The translations under genes and the position numbers were made by a program. DNA of 64,000 nucleotides from Cupriavidus lacunae (lineage in GTDB: Bacteria > Pseudomonadota > Gammaproteobacteria > Burkholderiales > Burkholderiaceae). The stretch covers positions 50,443 through 114,442 of the forward strand of contig NZ_QKWJ01000021.1 in NCBI RefSeq assembly GCF_003353055.1, written 5' to 3'. Shown in pieces: positions 34,993-44,109 of the stretch (its first letter is position 1; the number at the start of each line of letters is the position of its first letter). The notes below the pieces were generated by a model, which was given only the letters and a program-made list of their open reading frames with translations, was not told the origin of the DNA and searched no databases.

Positions 34993-35772
34993 TTATTGCG
35001 TCACGAGCTCAAGACCAGCTTGCGACTCGTCGTCGCCGCGGGCAACCAGCACCTTGATCTTGTTAGGTATCGCTGCGCCAATGCCGTCGACCGGGATGGT
35101 AGTGATCAGCCAGTCTGCATTATCGGCCAGCGTCAGCGCGCCCGAGTCAAAGATGACGGTCTTGGTGCCGGCCGTGGTGATGCGCAGGCGATAGGTGCCG
35201 CCGTTCACGTTGATCGAGTCGCTGCCCGATGCAGGTACCGCGGACTTGTACGCAACTGCGGCAAAGGTGGGCGTTGCCGCGGCCAGGTCAGCGGCCGGGA
35301 CGGTCAGGTAGATATCGACATTCTGCGCATTGAACGATGCGTTCAGGCTGCGCACGCGCGCCTTGTCCGAGAGCAGGCCCTTTTCGAACGGATCGTCGAT
35401 CTGTAGCACGTCTGCCGCCGTTGCACCAGGCAGGGCCACCACCGTGTACTTGTGGCCGGTGTGCGTGCTGACCGTGGTCCTGCCGAGTTCGGTTGCCGTG
35501 TTGGCAACGTTGAACGAAAACGTCTGGCTACCCTCGTCCACGTTGAAGTACTTCGAGACAAACTTGTAGGGCTCGTTCAGCAGGCTTGTCCTGGCGCCGT
35601 TCTGCAGCACATCCACATTGGGCCCGCCGGTAATGGCATGAATCACCCGCACGGTGGGCTCGCTGACGCCGATGCGGGCACCGATGCTGTCGTCTCCGCC
35701 GCCACAGGCCGACAGGACGGTGGCAGCGGCCAGCGCCAGGCCGAAGATAAGACTGGTCTTGGATCGGAACAT
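34993..35772 (-). CDS. DUF4397 domain lipoprotein
   Basis: 259 residues with a lipoprotein signal peptide: the lipobox LSAC places the acylated Cys at residue 23, followed by a GGGDDS spacer. The mature protein has two DUF4397 immunoglobulin-like repeats, seen as TVRVIHAITGGPNVDVLQNG (about 40-59) and RVRSLNASFNAQNVDIYLTV (about 140-159). Such lipoproteins are secreted or surface-attached and of unknown function. It is monocistronic, with a terminator at its 3' end. Its 5' side faces the IS110 element and 270 bp of otherwise featureless DNA. Confidence 0.85.
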   Translation of the reverse strand: MFRSKTSLIFGLALAAATVLSACGGGDDSIGARIGVSEPTVRVIHAITGGPNVDVLQNGARTSLLNEPYKFVSKYFNVDEGSQTFSFNVANTATELGRTTVSTHTGHKYTVVALPGATAADVLQIDDPFEKGLLSDKARVRSLNASFNAQNVDIYLTVPAADLAAATPTFAAVAYKSAVPASGSDSINVNGGTYRLRITTAGTKTVIFDSGALTLADNADWLITTIPVDGIGAAIPNKIKVLVARGDDESQAGLELVTQ

Positions 35773-36045
35773 GTGTCACCTCTGTTCGTTGGTGTTTGGA
35801 CTTGCCGGCGCGCCGCCGCGCACTGCGCGGCATGGTTGCGGGGGCAGAGTTCAGATGCGGCGGCGCATGCCTTAGAGGTGCGGCAAATACGCTCGCTGTG
35901 ATGCAACGATAGGTAGTAAGGCCGGGAGCAGGCAGGTGCCTGCATCCGAATCCGATGTCGGACGATTCCGACAGAAGTGACGTGTGAGGGGTGGCGCGGC
36001 TGGCGCCGCGCTGTCCTGATGGCGGGGAATCAGGAACAGACCCTT
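35773..36045. other. Upstream region of the DUF4397 gene, to the IS boundary
   Basis: About 270 bp with no recognised gene; it presumably contains the DUF4397 promoter. The right side ends at the proposed left end of the IS110 element. Confidence 0.5.
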
Positions 36046-36118
36046 CTATGGGGCGTTGAAAGTCAAGCACCTACTGCTGTGTTTTTCGTTGGGCAGTTAT
36101 CTCCTGTTGAGACGTGCT

Positions 36119-36289
36119 GCAAGTTATCCACGGCTGGTCAGCGGGTCGCCCGTCACGACCACGACGCTGGACCAGCGGTGGGTAACTTGCCCAGCAAAGG
36201 CACGTGGTCTCAGTTTGGTGTCCTTTCAATATCCCGTGACTGCAACGGGATGGAGGTCGGAGTGTCTGATACCGGGGCAGTTGCCCGGT
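36119..36289 (-). ncRNA. Candidate bridge RNA region of the IS110 element
   Basis: Within the non-coding 3' end of the IS. A nested structure covers 36119-36190: outer helix GCAAGTTA/TAACTTGC, middle helix GCTGGTCAGCG with one bulge against CGCTGGACCAGC, and inner hairpin GGTCG-CCCGTCA-CGACC. Two more hairpins follow: ATCCCGT-GACTGCA-ACGGGAT (36231-36251, 7-bp stem, 7-nt loop) and ACCGGG...CCCGGT (36271-36289). IS110 elements use a structured RNA from the non-coding end to pair with donor and target DNA; identity here is inferred from location and fold. Strand taken as that of the transposase. Confidence 0.5.
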
Positions 36290-36481
36290 CCAACTTCTAT
36301 CCGTGCCGGCGCCGGGGCCGGTCACCACATACCGCATGCGCCGAAGCGCTGGAACACTCCCTTACCGACGCGCCCCATCTAAAACTACGGTTATCCGTGG
36401 GGTAACCCTCTTACTGTCCGGGCGCGCTAACCTTCAAACCGTTCGTCGACTGACGCTCACTCAGCTCACTCCTCAGTTCAC

Positions 36482-37633
36482 TCAGCTCACGACGGCGTTG
36501 CTGCGGAGCGACTTGAGCCTTGCCCCGAGCGGAATCTCGCCATACTCCAGGTAGCGCCACAGTACGATCGCCAGGCGGCGAGCGAGCGCGACAATGCCGA
36601 TGCGTCGCGCTCGCTTCCCGGCACCGGCAAATCGTTGCCTAAACCATTGGCTCAACTGGCTCGCCGGCTGAAAGCGCAACCAGCTCCACGCGAGTTCCAC
36701 CAGCAGCCAGCGCACCCGTTTGTTGCCCGCCTTGCTGATGCCCTGTTCGACTTCGCTGGTGCCGCTTGCGTAAGGGGTCGGCGCCAGGCCCAGGCAGCCG
36801 GCGAGTTCACGGCGATTGTGGAACTGCCGCCAGCCAAACAGTTCCTTGACCAGGGTCCATGCACTGCCAGTGCCGATACCTGCAAGCCGTGTCAGCACAG
36901 CGATCGCGGGTTGTGTACCGCCGTGAACTTGGTGGTTCTGGAGCGTCTCCAGTGTCCTGATCTGCTTGGCGACGAGTAACAGCCGCTCGAACTCGCGTTC
37001 AATCTCGGCGCGCAAACTTGGCAAGAGCTGCGCAGCATGCTGGGCCCACCAGCATGCCCACGAGCGCCCACCGATGTGCTCGGGCCGCAGGTTGTGCAAG
37101 ACCAGTAGCGAGCGGATCCGGTTGCTGTGGGCGGTGCGCTCCTGGCGCAGGCGCCCGAGCTCGCGATGCACGCGCCGCTCATCTTCCTGCTCTTCGGTTG
37201 GGACCCGCGCGACTGCCCACACCCGCCGCTCGCCCGCGTAGTAACGCATCAGCATCGACAACAGCTTGTCGCTGTCGAGCCGGTCGGTCTTCGCACGGCG
37301 CGCCCGCCGGTTCACTTCGATACTGGCGGAATCGACCACCAGATTGACGATGCCGTGTGTGCTGAGCCAGCGGTGCAGCCAAAAACCGTCGCGGCCGGCT
37401 TCATAGCAGGAGCGCACCGGCGCATCGGCGGGCAGATGACACCGGGCTTTGGCCTTGGCAATTGCTGTCAGGACCGATGTCATGTCACCGGCCGCCACCG
37501 AGCATCGGCTCGGCCCGCGCACGCCGTCGCCCAGCGACAGCTTCCAGCTCTTGTCGCCCAGTTCGAAGGCTATGTACAGCCAGCCAGTGATCGTCGTATT
37601 CTGCCCGTGAAGGGCTGTGTCAGGCGCGTCCAT
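36482..37633 (-). CDS. IS110-family transposase (DEDD/serine recombinase)
   Basis: 383 residues. The N-terminal RuvC-like domain shows the acidic residues in ELGDKSW (D27), YEAGRDG (E78) and KTDRLDSD (D117, D120); a coiled-coil middle part (about 150-240) leads to the C-terminal Tnp domain with LAGIGTGSAWTLVKELF, GLAPTPYASGTSEV and GISKAGNKRVRWLL, in which Ser300 is the expected nucleophile. ATG 37633 has GAGGAGCACG before it. The start is intact and no frameshift is seen, so the enzyme may be active. It cuts and rejoins DNA guided by a bridge RNA in this family. A second, diverged copy begins at 63962. Confidence 0.93.
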   Translation of the reverse strand: MDAPDTALHGQNTTITGWLYIAFELGDKSWKLSLGDGVRGPSRCSVAAGDMTSVLTAIAKAKARCHLPADAPVRSCYEAGRDGFWLHRWLSTHGIVNLVVDSASIEVNRRARRAKTDRLDSDKLLSMLMRYYAGERRVWAVARVPTEEQEDERRVHRELGRLRQERTAHSNRIRSLLVLHNLRPEHIGGRSWACWWAQHAAQLLPSLRAEIEREFERLLLVAKQIRTLETLQNHQVHGGTQPAIAVLTRLAGIGTGSAWTLVKELFGWRQFHNRRELAGCLGLAPTPYASGTSEVEQGISKAGNKRVRWLLVELAWSWLRFQPASQLSQWFRQRFAGAGKRARRIGIVALARRLAIVLWRYLEYGEIPLGARLKSLRSNAVVS

Positions 37634-37711
37634 TTGCGTGCTCCTCGAGAAACGAGACTTGGAATCTTCGTTTTACTCCAGGGGGCTTACCTCCGCGGCC
37701 CTTCATAGTAT

Positions 37712-38740
37712 CTAGACCATCACGACCTGGTTGCGGCCATTGCGCTTGGCCTGGTAGAGGCCGGTATCGGCCGCTTCCACCAGCCGGCTCGAGGGCTCGT
37801 CGGGCTGGGGCACCAGCACGGCACCGCCGATGCTGACCGTGACGCAGTCGGCGGTGAGCGAACCGCTGTGCGTGATGGCCAGCGCCTGCACGGCACGCCG
37901 GACCTTCTCGGCCAGCAGGCGCACGCCGCCCGGTGAGGTCAAGGGCAGCACCATGGCGAATTCCTCGCCGCCGAAGCGCGCGGGCAGGTCGGTGGCACGC
38001 GTGCAATTGTCGCGAATCACCGAGGCCACGCGGCGCAGCACCTCGTCACCGGCGACGTGGCCGTAGGTGTCGTTGTAGGCCTTGAACGCATCGACGTCGA
38101 TCATCAGCAGCGCCAGCTGGGTTCGCTCGCGCAGCGCACGGCGCCATTCCGCGCCGAGGTATTCATCGAAATAACGCCGGTTGGACAAGCTGGTCAGGCC
38201 GTCCGAGTTGGTCAGCCGCTGCAACTCCAGGTTGGTTTCGAGCAGTTGCTGCTGGCTTTGCCGCAGCGCGCGGTAGGCTTCGTCGCGCTGCAGCTGGTTC
38301 AGGTACGAGCGCGAGTGGTAGCGGATGCGCGCAATCAGCTCGATGCTGTCGGGCAGCTTGACCAGGTAGTCGTTGGCGCCAGCGGCAAACGCCGCGCCCT
38401 TGGTCGCGGCTTCTTCCTTGGTCGACAGCACGATGATCGGGATATCGCGCGTGGCGGGGTTATCGCGATAGCGCCGCACCAGCGTCAGGCCGTCCACGCC
38501 CGGCATCACCAGGTCCTGCAGGATCACGGTGGGCTTGGTGCGCTGCGCCACCGCCACCGCTTCGTCGGGCTGCGAGCAGTAGTGGAAATCGATATCGGAC
38601 TCGGTGGAGAGCGCGCGGCGCACGGCTTCTCCGACCATGGCCTGGTCGTCCACCAGCAGCACCATGGCGAGGTAGTCTTGCCTGTCGGGGGCCGGCACCG
38701 GAGCAGGCGCTGCGGGTTGGTTGGGGGATTCGGGTTGCAT
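37712..38740 (-). CDS. wspR: Wsp output response regulator with GGDEF domain
   Basis: Diguanylate cyclase activated by phosphorylation, making c-di-GMP. 342 residues: receiver domain with LLVDDQ and phospho-Asp76 in LQDLVMP, a helical stalk (about 150-178), then the cyclase domain with GGEEF at 257-261 and the inhibitory RxxD site RATD at 248-251, correctly spaced. The active site is therefore complete and product-inhibited. It is the last gene of the wsp operon, 63 bp after wspF. Its stop codon at 37712-37714 abuts the IS110 element, so the 3' untranslated region has been replaced by IS sequence but the protein is intact. Confidence 0.95.
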   Translation of the reverse strand: MQPESPNQPAAPAPVPAPDRQDYLAMVLLVDDQAMVGEAVRRALSTESDIDFHYCSQPDEAVAVAQRTKPTVILQDLVMPGVDGLTLVRRYRDNPATRDIPIIVLSTKEEAATKGAAFAAGANDYLVKLPDSIELIARIRYHSRSYLNQLQRDEAYRALRQSQQQLLETNLELQRLTNSDGLTSLSNRRYFDEYLGAEWRRALRERTQLALLMIDVDAFKAYNDTYGHVAGDEVLRRVASVIRDNCTRATDLPARFGGEEFAMVLPLTSPGGVRLLAEKVRRAVQALAITHSGSLTADCVTVSIGGAVLVPQPDEPSSRLVEAADTGLYQAKRNGRNQVVMV

Positions 38741-38803
38741 GTTCAGTTCCTGGGTGTGACGGTCCCGTGCCGGCCGGGACCCATTGCATTCTGTCGGGCT
38801 GGC

Positions 38804-39823
38804 TCAGGACAGTGCCGCGTGGCCGCATGCCTGCACCAGCCGTGGGGCGATGCGCGGCAGCGGCAGGATCTCCGCGGCCGCGCCCATGGCAGCGGCGGCC
38901 TTGGGCATGCCGTACACGGCGCTGGTGGCGCGGTCCTGGGCGATGGTCAGGAAGCCGCGATCGCGCATCGCCTTCAGGCCCAGCGCGCCGTCGCGGCCCA
39001 TGCCGGTGAGCAGCACGCCGACCACGTCGCCGCGCCAGTGCTCCACCACGCTTTCGAAGAACACGTCGATGGAGGGGCGGTACAGGTAGTCGCTGGGCTG
39101 CTCGGTGTAGGCCATGCGCGTGGGGCTGGCCAGGCGCAGGTGGTCGTTGGTGCCCGCCAGCAGGACGGTGCCGGCCTTGGGCGTGTCGCCGGCGCGGGCA
39201 ACGCGCACCGGCAGCGCGCATTGTCCGTCGAGCCAGTCGGCCATGCCGGCGGCAAAGGCCTCGTCCACATGCTGCACGGCGACCACCGCGGCACCGAAGT
39301 CCGCCGGCAGCGCGCCCAGCAGGGCGGCCAGCGCGGCCGGGCCGCCGGCGGAGGCGCCGATCGCCACCAGCCGCGGCGCGGCGACGGCGCGCGGGGCCGC
39401 CGTCAGCGTGTGCTGGGGGGTCAACCGGCCGGACAGCAGGCGGCCGATATTGCGCAGCTTGCGCAGCAGCGGCCCGGCGGCAAGCTGCGCATCGGCTTCG
39501 GCCAGCGTGGGGGTGTCGACCGCGTCAATGGCGCCATGGCCCATGGCGTCGAAGACCTGCGAGGCATTGCGGCCCAGGTCCATGGTCACCACCACGATCG
39601 CGCAGGGGGTGGCGGCCATGATCCGGCGCGTGGCCTCGACCCCGTCCATGACCGGCATCAGCAGGTCCATCAGGATCAGGTCCGGGGTCTGGCGCGCGGC
39701 CATCTGCACCGCCTGTTCGCCGTCGCCGGCGACCCATGCGATCTCGAACGACGGATCCAGCGCAAGCGCGCGGCGCAGTGCGGCTACCGCAAGCGGCGAG
39801 TCGTTGACGATGCCGATTTTCAT
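38804..39823 (-). CDS. wspF: CheB-type methylesterase of the Wsp system
   Basis: 339 residues: receiver domain with phospho-Asp in LILMDLLMPVMDG and the methylesterase domain with catalytic Ser in AIGASAGGP, His in VVAVQHVDEAF and Asp in LTGMGRDGALGLK. It removes methyl groups from WspA and so damps signalling; loss of function in Pseudomonas gives wrinkly colonies. Its start overlaps the wspE stop by four bases (ATGA). Complete and typical. Confidence 0.95.
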   Translation of the reverse strand: MKIGIVNDSPLAVAALRRALALDPSFEIAWVAGDGEQAVQMAARQTPDLILMDLLMPVMDGVEATRRIMAATPCAIVVVTMDLGRNASQVFDAMGHGAIDAVDTPTLAEADAQLAAGPLLRKLRNIGRLLSGRLTPQHTLTAAPRAVAAPRLVAIGASAGGPAALAALLGALPADFGAAVVAVQHVDEAFAAGMADWLDGQCALPVRVARAGDTPKAGTVLLAGTNDHLRLASPTRMAYTEQPSDYLYRPSIDVFFESVVEHWRGDVVGVLLTGMGRDGALGLKAMRDRGFLTIAQDRATSAVYGMPKAAAAMGAAAEILPLPRIAPRLVQACGHAALS

Positions 39824-42108
39824 GGACGTGCCTCGCCGATCAGGTCCTGGACCGCGTCGAGCAACGCGGCGTCGTGGAAACTGCCCTTGGCCAGATAATA
39901 GTCCGCGCCGGCCTCCAGGCCGCGCTGGCGGTCCTGTTCGCGGTCCTTGTACGACACCACCATCACCGGCAGCTGCCGCAGCGCGGCGTCCTGCCGGATC
40001 CTGCGCACCAGCTCGATGCCGTCCATGCGCGGCATGTCGATGTCGGTGATGACCAGGTCGAAGGGCTCGGCGCGCAGCACGTTCCAGCCGTCCATGCCGT
40101 CGACCGCCACCGCCACATCATAGCCGCGCCCGGCCAGCAGCTTGCGCTGCAGCTCGCGCACGGTGAGCGAGTCATCCACCACCAGCACCCGCCGCGCGCG
40201 CGCCTGCACGCTGGCCGCGGCCACCTGGCGCACACCTTCGATGCGGCCTTCGGACACCAGCTTCTCCACCGAGCGGATCACGTCCTCGACATCGAAGATC
40301 AGCACCGGCGTGCCATCGTCGGTCAGGCTGCCGGCGGCGATGTCGCGGACCTTGCCCAGCGCCGCGGGCAGCGGCTGCACCACCAGCAGGCGCTCGCCCA
40401 GCATGCGGTCGACGGCAAGGCCATAGATGCGCTCGGCCTCGCCGATGACCACCACCGGCACTTGCTCGCGCTCACTGGCGGCGTCGGTCTCGGGGCGCTG
40501 CAGCACCTGCGCCGCGCTGACCAGCCCGATGGCGCGGCCTTCGTGGCGGAAATGCTGGTGGCCCTCGGTCTGTTCGATCTCGCTGCGCGCCACCGAGGTT
40601 GCACGCAGCACGCGGCCCAGCGGGAAGGCATAGGCCTCGCCCGCGACCTCCACCAGCAGCGTGCGTACCACCGACAAGGTCAGTGGCAGCTCCAGCCAGA
40701 AGTGCAGGCCTTGCCCCGGCTGCTGCGTCAGGCGCAGGCTGCCGCGCACGCGGCGCACCATCTCCTGCACGGCATCGAGGCCAACGCCACGCCCGGAGAC
40801 CTCGGAGACGGTGTCGCGCATGCTGAAACCCGGCAGCAGCAGGAAGTCGAGCAACTCGGCCTGCGACATTCGCGCCGCGGTATCTTCCGAGGCCAGCCGC
40901 CGCCGCACGATGGCGCGCCGCAGCGCTTCCAGGTCGACGCCCGCGCCGTCGTCAAAGATCTCGATCAGCAGCCGGCCCGCGTTGTGGCGCGCCTGCAGCG
41001 TGACGCAGCCCTCCACCGGCTTGCCCTGCGCCAGGCGCACTTCGGGCGGTTCGATGCCGTGGTCGACCGCGTTGCGCAGCAGGTGCGCCAGCGGCGCGTC
41101 CAGGGCTTCCAGGATGTCGCGGTCGACCTGCGTGCCGGCGCCGGCCAGTTCCAGGTGCACCGGCTTGCCCAGGGAGCGGCCGAGGTCGCGCACCATGCGC
41201 GCGTAGCCGGTCAGCCCATCGGACAGCGGGCGCATGCGCGAGGCCAGCGCGCTGTCATAGAGCCGGCGTGCCAGCCGCGTGGCGCGATGGTCGTACTGGT
41301 CGAATTCCTCCAGCCGTGCGGCCAGCTGTTGCTGGCCATCGTCCAGCAACTGGCGCAGCTCGGCCAGCGCGGCCTGTGCCGCCTGTGCCGCACCCACGCC
41401 ATTGCCATCCAGCGCATCGTGCAGGGTCTGCTGCAGCGTGTCGGTGGCGCGCAGCGCGCGTGCCTGCTGCCGCCGGGCCTTCTGCAGCGACTTGCCGAAG
41501 GGGCGCAGCCAGTGCGATTCGACCATGGCCTCGCCCGACAGCGCCAGCAACTGGTCGAGCGCATCGGCATTGACGCGCAGCATGCGCTCGTGGGGGTCCT
41601 CGGCCTGCCTGGCCAGCGGGGCTGGCGCCGCGGGCTCGGCGTCCGGCGCCAGGGCCGGTGCTGGCTCGGGCGCTGGCGCCATGGGTGTCTCGGGGGGCGC
41701 AGCGCCACCATCGAGCGAGCCCAGCCGCTGTATCACCGCATCGATCTGGGCGCGGCCGGCGTGGTCGGCCCAGCCCGGGTCGCCGCCGGGCGGATGGCCG
41801 ATGCGCAGCAGCAGGTCCGTGCCTTGCAGCAGCGCATCGATATGCGCGGCGCTCAGCGGCATGCCGCCCTGGGCCGCGACCAGGCAGTCCTCCATCGCAT
41901 GCGCCACCCGCACGCCGCCATCGAGCCCGACGATGCGGGCAGCGCCCTTGAGCGAGTGGGCCGCGCGCATGCATGCCTCCAGCTGCTCGGGCGCGCCCGG
42001 GTTGCGCTCCAGCGCCAGCAGCCCGGCATTGAGGATTTCGACCTGGGAATCGGCTTCGAGCGCGAACAGCTCGAGCAGCGAGGCGTCGCGCAATTGCTCG
42101 GGATTCAT
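39820..42108 (-). CDS. wspE: CheA-type hybrid histidine kinase of the Wsp system
   Basis: 762 residues from ATG 42108, which overlaps the wspD stop (ATGA). Domains in order: Hpt with His51 in RAAHSLKGAARIV (about 1-110), Pro/Ala linker (about 130-175), dimerisation, ATPase with HLLRNAVDHG and SGRGVGLDAVQEMV (about 330-500), CheW-like domain (about 510-630), and a C-terminal receiver with VLVVDDSLTVRE and ITDIDMPRMDG (about 640-755). It phosphorylates WspR and WspF in response to WspA. The Hpt and ATP motifs are intact. This is the hybrid architecture typical of WspE. Confidence 0.95.
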   Translation of the reverse strand: MNPEQLRDASLLELFALEADSQVEILNAGLLALERNPGAPEQLEACMRAAHSLKGAARIVGLDGGVRVAHAMEDCLVAAQGGMPLSAAHIDALLQGTDLLLRIGHPPGGDPGWADHAGRAQIDAVIQRLGSLDGGAAPPETPMAPAPEPAPALAPDAEPAAPAPLARQAEDPHERMLRVNADALDQLLALSGEAMVESHWLRPFGKSLQKARRQQARALRATDTLQQTLHDALDGNGVGAAQAAQAALAELRQLLDDGQQQLAARLEEFDQYDHRATRLARRLYDSALASRMRPLSDGLTGYARMVRDLGRSLGKPVHLELAGAGTQVDRDILEALDAPLAHLLRNAVDHGIEPPEVRLAQGKPVEGCVTLQARHNAGRLLIEIFDDGAGVDLEALRRAIVRRRLASEDTAARMSQAELLDFLLLPGFSMRDTVSEVSGRGVGLDAVQEMVRRVRGSLRLTQQPGQGLHFWLELPLTLSVVRTLLVEVAGEAYAFPLGRVLRATSVARSEIEQTEGHQHFRHEGRAIGLVSAAQVLQRPETDAASEREQVPVVVIGEAERIYGLAVDRMLGERLLVVQPLPAALGKVRDIAAGSLTDDGTPVLIFDVEDVIRSVEKLVSEGRIEGVRQVAAASVQARARRVLVVDDSLTVRELQRKLLAGRGYDVAVAVDGMDGWNVLRAEPFDLVITDIDMPRMDGIELVRRIRQDAALRQLPVMVVSYKDREQDRQRGLEAGADYYLAKGSFHDAALLDAVQDLIGEARP

Positions 42109-42836
42109 GCCAGGCTCCGTGCCAGCGCCTGGCGCACCTGCGCGGCGTCGAGCAGCCCGACGCTGCGGCCCTGGTCGAGAAACAGCGCCTGCGTATAGCG
42201 CGCCGAGGCACGCGCCATGGTGGCGGGCAGCGGCAGCAGCGCGGCCCTGGGCACGCGGGCGATGCCGGCCACCTCGGCCACCGGCAGCGCGATCGCGGCG
42301 CGGCCCTGGCCGAGGATCAGGAAGCGGCTGCCGCTGGCATTGCCGTCGCCGTGGGCCGCGTCGACCGCGAACAGCCGTGCCAGCGACAGGCAGGCCAGCA
42401 GGTTGCCGCGCACCGCGGCCAGCCCCAGCATGGCGGCATCGCGCCGGTGCGGCAGCGAATGGACCAGGCAGGGTGCGGTGACTTCGCCCAACGCGGCGGT
42501 CGGCAGCGCCAGCCATTCATCGCCGATACGGAATACCAGGCAGGCCAGCGCGGCGCCGCGTTCCGCGGCTGCCTCCTGGTCGTCACGACTGAGGCTGGCC
42601 GCCTCCGGCAGTTCCTGCAGCGCCTGTTCCAGCTGTTGGGCGTCCAGCAGCATGGCGGCGGCCTGCGCATAGGTCGGGCAGTTGCGGCAGTGGGCATGCT
42701 CGGCCAGCGCCGGGCAGGTGCCGTCGCCGCGCACGCCGATGCGCCGCCAGCAGTCGTCGATGCCTTGCGTGCGCACAAGGGTGGCCGGAGTGGTAGCTGA
42801 AGGGGTGGCTAAAAGAGGGGCCTGGATCTCAGCCAT
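42105..42836 (-). CDS. wspD: CheW-like coupling protein WspD
   Basis: 243 residues from ATG 42836. The N-terminus (about 1-75) carries a cysteine-bearing stretch CPALAEHAHCRNCPTYAQAA that is characteristic of WspD-type proteins and may bind metal; the CheW-like domain follows (LVFRIGDEWLALPTAALGEV, HSLPHRRDAAMLGLAAVRGN, LILGQGRAAIALPVAEVAGI). It links the receptor and the kinase, parallel to WspB. It starts 8 bp inside the wspC frame and ends by overlapping wspE, so the operon is tightly coupled. Confidence 0.92.
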   Translation of the reverse strand: MAEIQAPLLATPSATTPATLVRTQGIDDCWRRIGVRGDGTCPALAEHAHCRNCPTYAQAAAMLLDAQQLEQALQELPEAASLSRDDQEAAAERGAALACLVFRIGDEWLALPTAALGEVTAPCLVHSLPHRRDAAMLGLAAVRGNLLACLSLARLFAVDAAHGDGNASGSRFLILGQGRAAIALPVAEVAGIARVPRAALLPLPATMARASARYTQALFLDQGRSVGLLDAAQVRQALARSLA

Positions 42837-44109
42837 GGTGCTTGCGGGTGTGGCGCTGCGCGCGCTGGCGCAGGCGCGTGGCGCCGTCATGGTCGCCTTC
42901 GGTATCGAGCAGCGCGGCCAGGTGATACAGGCTTTCCTGGTGCGCCGGGTCCAGGTACAGCGCCTTGCGGTAGGCGGCGTGCGCCTGCGCGGCGCGGCCG
43001 GCGGCGTCGTGCAGCACGCCGAGCATGCAATAGGCGTCGGCATCGGCAGCGACATCCGGCGCGGCCCGGTCGAGCAGCGCCAGGCACGCGGCGGTGGCCG
43101 CCTCCAGTTCGCCGCGGTCGGCCAGGGCCGCGATGCCGGCCAGCGCCTCGCGGCGCGCATCGGCCGCGGCCGGGCGTGCCGCTGCCGTGGGCGCACGCAC
43201 GGCGGCACGGCGCAACGAGGCCGGTGGCATGGGCAGCCGCGGCGGGGCTGCCATGCGGGGCGGCTGCGTGGTATGCACAGGGGGACAGGCCGGGGCGCCT
43301 GCTCGCGGTGCCGAGGGGGCCGGCTTGCGAAAGGCAAAGGTCAGCGGCATGCCGACCGGCTCCAGTCCTTGCGCGCTCAGCACGCTGGCCTCGGCAGGTC
43401 CGACGAAGAGCAGGCCGTCGGCCAGGGTCAGGCGCGCCAGCGTCTGCACCGCTTGCCGTTGCCCGGGTGCGTCGAAGTAGATCAGCAGGTTGCGGCAGAA
43501 CACAAAGTCATAGGGCGGCTCGCCCGCCAGCAGGCCGGGCTCGACCAGGTTGCCCTGCAGCAGCCGCACCTGCGCGCGCACGCGCGCATCCAGCACGTAG
43601 CCGGTGGGCGTGGCGGTGAAATAGCGGTCGCGGAAATCGAGCGGTGCGCTGCGGAAGGCATTGGCGCCGTATTCGCCCTGGCGCGCGCGGGCCAGCGCGC
43701 GGGCGCTGATGTCCACCGCGTCGATATAGAAGCGCCCGGGTGGCACGCCGGCATCGAGCAGCGCCATGGCGATCGAATAAGGCTCTTCGCCGGTGGAGCA
43801 GGGCAGGCTCAGCAGGCGCAGCGTGCGCCGGCTGTCGGCAAAGGCACGCTCGGCGGCAAAGCGGCCCAGCGCCAGCAAGGCTTCGCGATGACGGAAGAAC
43901 CAGGTCTCCGGCACCACCACGGCCTCGATCAGCGCCTGGAATTCGTCGGCGGTGCCTTGCAGCAGGTCCCAGTACGCCTGGGTGTCGGGCGCCTGCCGTG
44001 CCTGCTGGCGTTCGCGCACGGCGCGCGCCACCGCGCCGGTGCCGATGGCGCCGGCATCCAGGCCGATGCGCGCCTTCAGCAGGGCCTCGATGTGCTCGGC
44101 AGTGCTCAT
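42829..44109 (-). CDS. wspC: CheR-type receptor methyltransferase with TPR tail
   Basis: 426 residues. The methyltransferase half has ETWFFRHREALLALG, SAM-binding LSLPCSTGEEPYSIAMALLD (about 86-105) and FVFCRNLLIYFD (about 205-216). After a Pro/Ala-rich linker (about 270-330) comes a TPR domain ending AYRKALYLDPAHQESLYHLA, as in WspC. It methylates glutamates of WspA. ATG 44109 overlaps the wspB stop (ATGA). Confidence 0.94.
   Translation of the reverse strand: MSTAEHIEALLKARIGLDAGAIGTGAVARAVRERQQARQAPDTQAYWDLLQGTADEFQALIEAVVVPETWFFRHREALLALGRFAAERAFADSRRTLRLLSLPCSTGEEPYSIAMALLDAGVPPGRFYIDAVDISARALARARQGEYGANAFRSAPLDFRDRYFTATPTGYVLDARVRAQVRLLQGNLVEPGLLAGEPPYDFVFCRNLLIYFDAPGQRQAVQTLARLTLADGLLFVGPAEASVLSAQGLEPVGMPLTFAFRKPAPSAPRAGAPACPPVHTTQPPRMAAPPRLPMPPASLRRAAVRAPTAAARPAAADARREALAGIAALADRGELEAATAACLALLDRAAPDVAADADAYCMLGVLHDAAGRAAQAHAAYRKALYLDPAHQESLYHLAALLDTEGDHDGATRLRQRAQRHTRKHHG

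Larger units (their letters stand above)
36046..37708 (-). mobile_element. IS110-family insertion sequence, IS1111-like layout (about 1.66 kb)
   Basis: Boundaries come from the match of the right end with a second copy starting near 63885 (CTATGAAGGGCC followed by GCGGAGG) and from a related sequence at the left end (CTATGGGGC, 36046-36054) read inward, giving short imperfect subterminal inverted repeats. The right end lies at the stop codon of wspR. The transposase gene is close to the right end (75 bp) while its 3' side is followed by about 435 bp of non-coding DNA full of hairpins, the layout of the IS1111 group. No target-site duplication is visible, as expected for IS110-type elements. 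Boundary precision is a few bases. Confidence 0.75.

Noticed and set aside
35977..36405. 142-residue open frame in the IS non-coding end
   Set aside because: No family signal and it crosses the proposed IS boundary and the structured RNA region.
39874..42198. 774-residue open frame on the plus strand
   Set aside because: Antisense to wspE, which has clear domains; composition is typical of a shadow frame.
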